Assembly: GCA_035610365.1 (NCBI GenBank)
Contig: CM069435.1
Location: 65,097,389 to 65,161,388, forward strand
Direction of reading: 5' to 3'
Length of the DNA stretch: 64,000 nucleotides
Source of the DNA: Aquatica leii
Lineage: Eukaryota > Arthropoda > Insecta > Coleoptera > Lampyridae
In this document: piece by piece, positions 38,489 to 50,400 of the stretch
Numbering within the stretch: the first letter of the stretch is position 1
Layout: each line of letters starts with the position of its first letter
Translations under genes and position numbers: made by a program
Notes under the pieces: generated by a model
Databases searched by the model: none
What the model saw: only the letters and a program-made list of their open reading frames with translations
Told to the model about the DNA's origin: nothing

Positions 38489-41400
38489 ATGGTCAAAATG
38501 GGCTCAACAAAGAAAGATCTGGAAATCATATACAATCTACAATGGAAAAATAATCCAGGTCATCTTAATGACAAGGCGAACATTGTAGCAATGTGCGATA
38601 TTCCTGCCACCACCTTAAATTGGGAAACGTTTAAGTCTTACTTGGTATAATCTTCCTCTTATTTATTTCCTTTCATTAATTATGATTACATTAACAGTTG
38701 AAAAATTCCGGTGCTACCGGAGACGATGTCAAAGTTTCATATGTCAGCATTGACGATAAGGAATTTCCAATCGAATCTCAATTAGATTTTCAAATTGCTT
38801 TATATTCATTTCGGCAACGGGCACGTACTGGAGGTATAATAACTTTAAAGCTTGATTGCGTTTCAGATAGTAATCGTAATGGTCCTATTAAACGATTACG
38901 CAGAATGATGGATAAACCTATGGCAGAAGCAGAAGTTGTCACTGTTCCTGAAGATGAAACGCCCGAGTGGTTTAAAAAATACATGAAAGAGGTAAGTACG
39001 TGTATGAGATTAGTTTTTAAAACATTGTCTCCTGATACTTTAACGACAGCTTTTGATATAAGTATCTATGCTTTTGTATTTTAGATACTGGTTTTTTATA
39101 GCATATATTGAGTTTTAGAGTATTTATAATAAATGCAGATAATTTCATTCTTTGTTGAGGATAGTTTGTTACTTCTCATTGATACATAAAAATTCTACAC
39201 CTTCTCGAAGTGTATTCGTTTTATGAGGTTGTTAATCTGGTACTTTAATCCCTAATTGTTTTATTGCAAACTATTCACTTTTATCCAGGATTGTCACTAA
39301 CTTACTCTATGCACTCAGTGAGGTACACACGGCATTTAACATAAAAACATCAAAAAATTATAAGGAAAATATTAAACATGTAAAAGTATTCAAAAATAGC
39401 ATATCTGGTTACAGAATAATCTTTGGGAAATACAAATCACAGCAGAAGCTTCTTTGACCGTTTTCACACACATTTTGCTATACAAAACAAGATCGTCTTA
39501 GCGTTTTGGATATATTATAAACATTTTTCTTGGTTTATGAATGTATTCGATACTGTTTCTATTATAGTAGATTATGTTCATACAATTTCAAAGTGAAATT
39601 GTGGTGTGGTTTGATCATTGGGTTTGATGCACCAAGTAGGCCAGTTTCTGCTGATCACTGGTTTCAAAGAACAAACAAAGTTTCATGTAAAACGTGTTGT
39701 TTATATTGAATAGAATTAAACAAAACATAAAGAGGAAATACGTTTATTTTACATTATACGTGGATGGGGAAATGTCAAAAAAAACTATCATTGCTGCTCA
39801 GCAGTTTTTCCTGTAATTGATGGTAATTTTTAAAATACGTTGGCGATGTTTATAATATCTGATTCACAAGGTTTCTTTTTTATGTAAAAATATTATTTCG
39901 AACTCCGTAAAACCAAACACTGGCTCAAAACAAAGTTGTTAATTTTTAACATGTAGGTCGCTTTCGTATAATAAGAACTTGTCTTGTTTTGTTCGAGTGT
40001 TGCTAACGTCCATATCAAGAGTCTCCATAATGGATGGATTCCTGTTTGTTGGATTCGTCATCAGTCTTAGTAACTATATCTTTTCACGAGTTTTTTTTAA
40101 TTTTCTGTACTTGAGTCATGACTGAATATATTCTGGGGTAAATGCTCTCTAAAAAAGTACATTGATTATTTTAAGAAGAAAGTTTTTGTATTTTTTACGT
40201 TTACCGTCTAGTCCTTAAAGCTAATGAAGCAATATTTTTTGAAAGGAAAGAAATCAAACCTTTTTAATAAATCTGCTATGTACTGACCATTACTTAATCT
40301 TATGGTATCTTGATCGCGACTAATAGCCATACCAAGAATATGTCTAGCCGGGCCTAAATCTTTTATAGTAAAGTTATTATGTAATGCAGCTTTTAGTTTG
40401 TTAAATTCATTTTTATTATTATAAAAAACAAAATAATCAACGTATAAAGCAATTATTATTATATTTTCGTTATTGATTTTATAGAAAATACGTGGTTCAT
40501 GTTCGTTTTGTTTAAAGTTTTGAGCAATTATAACATTTTTAGTTTCTTACGCGATGACTGCTTTGAGCATTAAATTGACTTTTCTAATTCACATACTTTA
40601 TTTTCTTGTCCAGACTGGACAAAACCTTCAGACTGTTGCATGTAAATTGTTTCTTTTAAGTTTCCATGCAAAAAAGCATTTTCTACATCTAAATGATCGA
40701 TGTTTAAATTTAATTTGGCAGCTAAGGCAATCAATAAACGTAATGAGCTATATCTAATTACGGGTGAAAATGTTTCATTATAATCTATTCCCACCTTTTG
40801 GCAACTAACCTAGCCTTGTGTCTTACTATGTTCCCATTAGAATTTCTTTTAATTTTAAAAACCCATTTAAATTTGACTATATTTCAATCTACAGGTTTAT
40901 CTACTAGAACCCAAGTATTATTTTTAATTAATGAATTATATTCTGTTTGCATAGCTGAACGCCAATTTTCACATCACATCACAGTAGAAACAATAGCATC
41001 AGAAAAAGAAAAACGTTCTCCTTCCATAAATATGTGACAAAATCAGGGTGAATCGTAGGCTTACATGTCCGTTGGGGATACCTCCGTGTCTCATTTGTTG
41101 GTGTGACATGATCGTCTTCGTCCGAAGTTGGCTGGTATTCAGTGCTGTCATCTTCTTCATTGGAGGTTTCGGAACTAATTGAACGTTGGTCTTGACGTCG
41201 ATTTGGAGTCGAGTCTTCTCTCTCAGTAATGTTTTCAGTATTCTCCAATTCATCTTGTTGCAATATTGGAAGAACCACGATATCTGTAGAGTCATTTTCT
41301 ATTTTGAACTCCACTGGATTGATAGCAGGAGAAGTTTCAAACATGTCTTCTTCCAGGAAGATTACACTACAAGCCGTTATAACGTTTTGAGTTAATGGAT

Positions 41401-44400
41401 CAAAAAGTCTATAAGCTTTTGAATGTTCATATCTAACAAAAATGTATTTTTTGCTGTTGGGGTCTAACTTCTTGCGTTTTTCTGCCGGAATGTGGGCATA
41501 AGTCGGAGAACCAAAAATCCTTGTTTGATAGGTCGACCTTCTCCCCAGTCCATCTTTCTTCAGGAGTTTGCCCTGGGATTTTTTTAGAACGATTTTTTGA
41601 TTAGGTAAACTGCTGTGTTGGCGGCTTCTGCCCACATACGTTGATCACAATTAGCGTCTTAAAGCATTGTACGCATCTTTTCCAGAATTGACCGATTATA
41701 TCTTTCAGCAACCGAGTTATTTTCTGGATTGTAGGGGTCTGTGAGCTGGTGCTGTATTCCGCTGTTTTTTTAATATATCGGTAAATCTTTTGTTGCTGTA
41801 TTACGATCCGTTATCTGATTGTATTGCCTTTATTTTTTGCTCACACTGATTTTCTACCAATAGTTTAAATTCTAAAAACACGTCTGGAACTTCGTCCTTG
41901 GATTTTAAAAAGTATGCAAAAACTTTTCTTGAATGATCATCTATGAGAGTAAAGATATACCTTGCTCCACCCCATGATTTTACTTGGAATGGTCCTATAA
42001 GATCTGTGTGCAGCAAATCCAGAAGATTTTTAGCGATTTTTCCCGTAGTTGGAGGAAATGACTTTCTGCATTGTTTCTCGAGAATACAGGACACACACTT
42101 TTTTGGTTGTTCAGTAGATACAAATTGAATCCCTGTAGCAAGACGATTTTTAAGCAGGTTCATGCTAAAGTGATTCAAGTGTCCTAGTCTTTTGTGCCAA
42201 AGCTCGGCACTTTGAGAATTTTGAGCTAGATGGGCGACTTCAGATAAATCCGTTCTATATTCGTGCCCGTTGCTACTATCTCACCCTCAACTTGTACATA
42301 TTGTTGGTCTACGATACGACATCCTGATTGGTCAAAAACTACGCTTAATTATTTTTCAACTATCGTTCCAACGGAAAGCAAGTTTGCTGACAGATTTTCA
42401 ACATGCATGACATCAGAAATTTTTATATCACTATCTGTTAGTTTGACAGTCACATCACCAGTGGCACTACATTTTAATTCACTGTTGGCAGTGTAAATAT
42501 TTTGGCCTTTATTTTTTGTAGTGATATTTGAAAGAATGTTTTTGTTGTTAGACATATGATTGCTACAACCACTATCTATGTACCACAAACTGGAATCAGT
42601 TGTAGTTTTCGTCGAAGACAAAGCCAATAAGGCCTTCTTATGATTCGTCTGAGAACTTGATGGTTTCTATGAAGGCTTACCTTGAATGTTTTTTGAATCT
42701 TTTGAGGTAAAAGAGCCTTTTGATGCAATTTTTTTACATTCAGATTTCCAGTGAGAAGTTTTCTTGCAATAACTACACCAGGGATTCTTTGTTCCTGTAG
42801 ATAATAAGGCAGAATTTTGTGCTTGTGCCTTAAGGTTGGTATATTCATCTTGCAGTAACTTTTGTTTAATCAGGTCACTTGAAATTGTTTGTGACGAATT
42901 TTCAAGTGCCATAACCATAGGGTCGTATTCATCACTTAAACCGGAAAGCATTATTACAGCTAAAAATTCGTCATCCGAGGGTTTATTAATAGCCGTCAGT
43001 TGTTGTGAAAAGTTTAAGAATTCGTTAACATAGTCGTCCATAGATTTAAAATCTAAAAGTTTAATTGTACATAGTCGTCGCAATATTTTTAGGCGACTGT
43101 ACAAGCCTTTGTCTTCATAAGCTTTTTGAAGTGCAGTCCAAGCATCTTTCGCATTTGTCGAGGGAATTACTATTGGAAAAACACACCTGTCGACGCTGAG
43201 ATTTATCTTTGCCAAGGCTTTTTCATCTTGTCTGCTGCGCTGGTCTTGGGTTGTTTTATCTGATTCAGGATATCCTTGAATTGTAAACCATAACCCGTCT
43301 AAAGTTAGTATGTTCTTAACCTGAAACTTCCATTCTTGGTAGTTTTCTCTTCCCTTCAATTTTAGTGTCGGTAAAAGATTTGTGGAATTTGAATCACTCG
43401 TGAAAAAATTAAATCACAAAATTACAAACACAATAAAAAACGTGGTCAGATGAGGTTAGAACATAAAACGACACTTTGTTATTAATTTCCAATTGTACCT
43501 TTTAACTTATTCTGGGCCCATAATCTGCTAGCAGCGGCGCACATACAAAAAAGGAATAAGCGGAACACTTCTGAATTAAAAGTTTATTAATACAATAAAG
43601 GAATACGGATGACACATGATACCTTATTTTTTACATACATAAGATAATATCTCTAGTGTCTACAACATCGTTCTATGGAATCATAGTATATATACTATAG
43701 GTTGATTAAATATAAAATATTTCTAACAGTACTGTATTATGCAGCTGCGTTCACTTCATTATTTTCTGACATTTGTTTTATAAGGTTATGTTTTTCTTTG
43801 TTTTTATTAACATTTGTATGCTTGCACGGATTCTTATACCAAGAATCACAATGGTTCCTTAACTCTTGCAATTAAAAAATAAGTTTTGAGTTTAAAATTT
43901 GTTTGCATTTCACACTTTTTCAATTTCAATTATAGTTTTCTTTTTCTAGTGAACAGAACTAGCTCTGTTTTGCTCGAGTTTACTGAAAGTGAGCAAAACA
44001 GAACTAGCTCTGTTTTGCTCGAGTTTACTGAAAGTGAGCTTTCAACTAATTTGAGTGCACTAGGCTGCAAAGAAGTTGCACAAACTGGCCAATAAATTAA
44101 TAAAACGGTGGCATTATCTGTATACCGACGTCGATACTAATATGAAAGTTAAGCAAATCCTGGACGCATAAATTGTCACATTTGACGAGCTTTTACTATT
44201 TTATTTGACAAATTTGATTTGTTTATCAGTTTATTTTTGTTTTCGTTTGGTTCCTTTTGATATTACGCTTTGCGTTCGCTTTTACGATATCAAGATGTTT
44301 GCAAATCAAAACATTTATGACCCCATCAGATACTGAGACGGAATAAATCCGTTTTTTTTCCTGATTAATTATTGCCACAGTTACCACAGACCTATTTTTA

Positions 44401-47400
44401 ACAGTTTTTCTTATATAATTTTGTACATATGTAAATTACAGTCGAACTCCTATATAGTGATGTTCAAAATTCCCTTCAAAAACATCATTATATAGAAACT
44501 TCATTGTATAGAATTTATACTTTAAAAATAAAACACAAATTTAAACGTACATAAGAAATACATATTAATTATAAACACTTTCGTTTTGTCATTTTTAACC
44601 AACTTTACACTTAAACAACTTGAAACGAAAAAAATGTAAATTAATCCTCTAAACAATTCATGCATTTGTGTCATTTACAAATGTACAGAATTTTTAGGAC
44701 CATTAGTAATAGCCTTTCTGTATTGTAAATTAAGAAGTCTTATAATCCGCTTATCCGTTTAACAATGCGGTATTGTAAAGGTAAAGTAAATTGTACGTGA
44801 TTCCAAGAAAACTTTAAGTAGTTGGGTAACATTTTCTTTGAAAAAGATCATAATATAGAATTTGAACATCATATTTTAGAGGTGATTTTACACGCATTTT
44901 AACCCGAAGGTCAATATCCTAAAGAAAACATCACTAAATAGAAAAAAATCATTAAATAGGAGTTCATTGAATGGAGGTCCGACTGTATTCGAATTATTTT
45001 TACAGTTTCTTATAGAGATAATTCTTCCGAACAATTTATTCAAAAAAAAATTTCTAACGTTAACAGTTTATTAGATATTTTATTTATAATTTAAAATGAA
45101 TTTACAAATTAATATAATCTGAGTTCGAACCCTGCCTGTGACGATTTTTTTTTTAAATTTCATATATTGAAGTGAAAGCAAGATACGTTAAAAATAACAA
45201 TTATTACTGATTTACTCGAGGGGAAAGCAGCATCGAGGTGCACAAATATAGGGGTTAGTCGATATGACAACATAAGCTCAATTTACCATATTTCGGTTAT
45301 ATCTTAATGAAATCGAGGAGGAAAATTTCAAAAAAATTATAATATGTTAGGAAGTCAATACAAACGTGTACATATCATTTTAAAGTGGTTTTATGACAAC
45401 ATAACTTAAAAAAAAATGTAGACATTCCTTCACCATTCCTTATAGGAAAGTCGTATGGTGGCCACACCAGTTTTTTTACTTTACGTTTTGTACTCTTGGT
45501 ATTATTTATCAGGAGGGTCCTAAGGGGATTTTGAAAATGGTAAGATATAGAGTTCGGTTAAATGGGAAAAGTCAGTTTGGAATTTTTTGATAAAATGACA
45601 AATTCTGAACCGTTCCGAAGTTATTCGACAAAAAGCGAATTTTTTTATTTTTTTGACAACTTTGTGGTTGATGTTAAATAAAAAGTAAGAGAAGCTTCTT
45701 CAGGTACTTTTTAACGTTCTTTAAAATTGGAATCCGTCGTTTCGTTGCCGAGTAACCATCATCCTTTTGTTTTTTTTTAATACGGTCCTGATTTTTTTAT
45801 ACATAATATTATTAGCGCTTTTTTATTCTGCATTCAAGCATGTATCATACTTTATGGTTTAATTACGATTTTTAAATTTATTTTACATTTATAGAAGAAA
45901 ACGTAACTATGGCCCTGTATCTCCCCAAATAACATTTAAACTGAATTTTATTCATAAATGGGCTTTTGCTAACTGTTTTTCTCATGAAATTAATGAAATG
46001 ACACAGAATTATTTAAATTTGAATACCAATTTTATAACCAATTAATTACAATCAATCAACAACAATAATGGGACAGATATTTAATGACCAGAAAATTTAA
46101 AGAAAATGCATAATAATACATAACAATAATTCGTTCTCCAAACATAAATATCATCTAACTGTAGAATCCAAAACTTTCTTTGAAATTGTAGGTTTTACAG
46201 TTTGGAATGCCTTAAGTACCAACTTTTGTAGTTCTAATTATGTTTCAGATATGTTTATCAACATAAAAAGAAAAGGAAAAAATCCAGCGCGGTTATATCG
46301 GGAGAACGGGCTGGCCAGGTTGTTTCAGAATGGGTGCTTAAAACTCTCTCGACAAACCTATTTGAAAGGTAATCCTTAATCACACGTGAATTGTGTGCAG
46401 GTGGACTATCCTGCTGAAGCCAACAATCGCGTACTTCGGCTGAAAGCGCTTCCAGGCAACATGGCCAAGCTGGGCCAACGTGGTATTTGTCCAGCTTGGC
46501 CATGTCGTGTGTACGAGAAATTTTATACCAATGTTGGCCAATGCTGGCGTTGGTTGACGTTCGCTCGAACGGCGGTAAACAGGACACACATCAAAGAGCT
46601 TAACCAGCGCTAGCGCACGTGGGCGCGTTTGTCGTCACGATCCGCACCTGTCTGTCCAGTAATTATTTATTCATCAAGTTTTACAATTTGTCTGATAGTT
46701 CTTGCTGCAACTATGCTAATAGAGCTGAACCGCCGTAACTATAAGACATACTATAAACAATGCTTATTTCCTGAAGCCAAGTATATATTTTTTTTAATTC
46801 TATCGTTTATAATTTTTGTTATAAATATGCTCTAATTTAAGTTCTATTCCTACAGAGTTGAGTAATACCTCGTTTTAAAGAGGATCGAATGAACTTTAAT
46901 TTGAAACCAATTTGAAAAAAAAAATTTTTTTTCAACTCTAATAGAAATAATTTATTTTGAAGCTTTTTAAAATGGTGTTTTTTAATTTTTTTAGAATTTA
47001 TTTTTGGTTTTAAGTGTGGTTTTGTGAGTACACCATAAATAATTCAAAGTGTGACCATGATGGACCAGAAGTTATGATAAATATACATCACAGTTCTCAA
47101 GTGTAACAAACAGAGCATACAGGCAACTTAACCTATATAAACCTAAATAAGAAATAAATATAATTTTGTGTAACTCACTCACATGAAACGCTCGGCCGTG
47201 CGGTAGTACCGTTCGTTATGCTATGCCTTACTTTCGACCCTTGTTACGTGAATTACTATTACACTACTAATTCTAAATCATTTTAAATATTGTTTGCTAT
47301 TTGTTCTAAGACCGTAAATAACCAGCAACAAAATTAAAAGAACCAATTTTTAAAGTAAATCTTCAAACTTTAATGAAAACATATTAATATGATATTGAAA

Positions 47401-50400
47401 TATTTACCAGATTAGGGAAATGTATGGAAACATCGTCATATTTTTTTAACCAAGCATCTTGGAAATAATGAAATGTACGTTGTAAATGGGGTTATTTAAG
47501 GAATTTGAAGAGGTAATTTTCGCCGTAATCTGATTATTGGTTACTGCGTAACAGATAAATACTTTGGTTTTTTAAATGGGAACCTATTGTTTTTATCCCA
47601 AAATATGATTCATCATTGTAATTTGTCTATGAATCCAATAAAATATTAGATGTATTAGGAAGACATTTAATTAAAAACGCAATTAAAAGTTGCAACCTCT
47701 TCATAAGTAATCTTTTTTGGAGATAAAAGTTACCCAATGCAACTTGCCTTCATTATGATTATCAAACGTGTGGTTTTCAATGCATATTATTTCGATAAGC
47801 ATGTTACATCACTAACAAAAATGTTCGTACTACATTAGCTTCGCAAAAAATGATTGACGTTCCCAATTTTACGTGAGTTCTAACGAGAATTAGTACAGAA
47901 ATCTAATAAATAAAGTAACTGATGTCAAGTGGAGACAAAAATTTAATTCAATTCAACACATCATAGTAGAGTGGTTTTATTATATTGTGAGCTATGACCA
48001 AGTCGAAAATGCAAATTAAATGTAAATCTCAAAAACTTTAGCTCACGTTAACAAAAATTTAAAATAATATATTTATATATTAAATAAAAATAAGTTTATT
48101 TAAACGTAAATACTTATTAATAATAAATACAACGACAAAAGCAAAGATAGGTTACGAAAAATATACCGGCGAATGTTTGTAAGACTAATGATAGCAATAT
48201 TTTGACATATATGGATTACAGCGCCACAGTTCACAAGATTCTGAAAGACTTCTAAATTTTTGTTTTTCTTAACTTACTTTTCTAAGGAAAATAGAAACCG
48301 GTTCAAAATTATAAAGCGCCCATACTTACATTTTCTCCGATAATCGTAAAACAAGTATAAAAATCGCAATTAAACCATAAAGTGTGCTCGAATGTAGAAT
48401 GAAAAGCTCTTTTAATAGTATGCATAAAAAAATCAGAATTTAAATAAAGTTGATGATGGTTACTCGAAAACGAAACATCTGGTTCTAATTTGCTGAATGC
48501 CATGTTAAAGAACGTTATTAAAGTATCTGTAAAAGCTTCTCTTACTTTTTATTTAACATAAACTACAAAGTAACACTTTGTTAAAACCGAAATCGTGAAA
48601 TTTCGCTTTTTGTCGCATAACTTCGAAATAGTTCCGAATTTCGTCAGTTTAAAAATATCATTTTCTTAAATTCCAAAATACCCAATTTTTCTCCCATTTT
48701 ATTGGAGCTCTATATCTTACCGTTTCCGAAATCCCCTTCTGGTCCTCCTTATCTTGGACTTGGTGTATATACCTATACAACTATAATAAAGTTACTTTAA
48801 AATAAATATTAGTTTTAATTAGTACTTTCTCTCTTATGTTGAAGTTTCTTACTGGACAGTGCATTTTATAAATTTTTAATATTCTACGTTTATTTTTATT
48901 TTATTTTTTTAGCTAAAAGAAAAATTGTGATTTTAACTTTGACTTTGTCATTAATTATGTTTACTATTTCTTATGGCATGTTTTTTTTTTAACCATAGTT
49001 TTTGGAACTTTCTTATATTTTCTTGTATCTGTCGTATACGCTTCGAATCTTTAGGAACTTTTAATGAGGCAAATTAGTCTGTAAACTGAAGTTTTATCAA
49101 TAATTTTTAGATGATATGTATCTGTGTTCCGAAACGCGTACAACTATTTTCTAACTGCACACGTTTTATGTATCGCATATTTTTCTTTTTTTTGTTTGTG
49201 GCTAGTTTGTCTGTATTTACACAATTTCATGAAGTGTTTTATTGAAATAAACCAAGCTGCAAATTTTATAAAACGATTAAATGACACAACAAAAAAAATA
49301 ACTAACATGAAATTGACAAGGTAAATAGTATTATAAAATAATAAAATTATCAGCGGCCGGCGACGCCGACGTAGGTATTGGATCTATATATTAAAATCAC
49401 AATAAATACTTGAATGGAAAAGGGAACGAACTAACCTTGTAATACTAATAATGTCAGCGGCCGACGACGTGGGTATTGGATCCTGTGGTCACTTGTTCGA
49501 CGGGGGTCTCCAATAAAATGTTTGGGCAAGGAGCTTCATCCACAGCATTCTTCTCCCAAACTTGACAACGGTGCCACCGGTTTTAATTAACACAAGGCGA
49601 CTCTTTACGTCGCAAAAAAACGACTCGTATATTCAACCGACAATGATCAATTAAAGTTCGTTCTTCGGGTTTTTGGCGAGTATCGGAAAGCAACAAAAGG
49701 AAGGGGTATGGTCGGGATATCTGTAAATTTAAATATAAATCCAAAACAGTCTGATTATTTTTTTTAAGTTTATATTTAAATGTACTAGGTCTCTTATACT
49801 AGGTACGTCTCCAAATTGGTCGAAGAGGTATTATTGCTTTGCCAAGGGCGAAGTTTTGAAATAATTTTCTTCCGAAGTCTTAAATGCAAATAAGCCGACC
49901 TACAGTGCTTATTTATATAGGCCTATGTTTATCTTGATGAGTTTTTTCTCTAGTCGATGCTAAATTTCAATATGGTTTGCGTATTACCCCGTGAATTTTC
50001 AAACACTTAGGATTGTGGAATGGAGAAGTTCTTGTGACTTAGAGTTTGTCTTTTATATATGTGAAACAGTGGACTTTGCGTTTTCAAGCGCTTTAGTATC
50101 TTATCAGGTTTTTTCCGTTTCTGCTGGTTTTAGCATGTTATTGATATTGGGTGATCAAAATAGAGAACCGTTGTAGTAAGGACCATTAGTTCTTTGTTTA
50201 ACTTGCTTAAATATCTGACTCGAACGGGTCAAATAAGAACTCATAGCCACGTATTCGCAACAAATAAAAAATGGAAAAACTACACTCTGTTCCTCAATCA
50301 CTAAATCCTTCAAGAGGAGGGACAAGGAACAACGACTTGATAATTTTGTTCAATGCAGTCTTAAATGTAATTTTTCTGTCTTGAGTGTTTATGTTGTTTT

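Larger units (their letters stand above)
40228..43728 (-). mobile_element. Ty1/copia retrotransposon, 3'-truncated, in the NBR1-like intron
   Basis: Minus strand: 5' LTR 43728-43526, primer site 43525-43511, gag, protease, integrase and reverse transcriptase. Similarity ends at about 40230 inside the region following the RT core, and no 3' LTR can be found in the next kilobase. Stops and frameshifts are scattered through pol. It lies antisense to the host gene. Confidence 0.85.
45511..48749. mobile_element. Element with about 410-bp terminal inverted repeats and 4-bp target duplication
   Basis: The left end AGGAGGGTCCTAAGGGGATT matches the inverted right end AAGGAGGACCAGAAGGGGAT after a one-base offset. 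The arms remain alignable from 45511 to about 45920 and from 48749 back to about 48310 (landmarks GGTAAGATATAGAG, ATGTTAAATAAAAAGTAAGAGAAGC, CGAGTAACCATCATC, CTTTATGGTTTAATT). TATC lies on both outer sides (45507-45510, 48750-48753). The 2.4-kb interior holds a transposase fragment at 46258-46587 and otherwise nothing recognisable. The superfamily is not clear to me. Confidence 0.7.

Noticed and set aside
46386..46613. Plus-strand ORF opposite the transposase fragment
   Set aside because: It is the mirror frame of the recognisable minus-strand transposase motifs.
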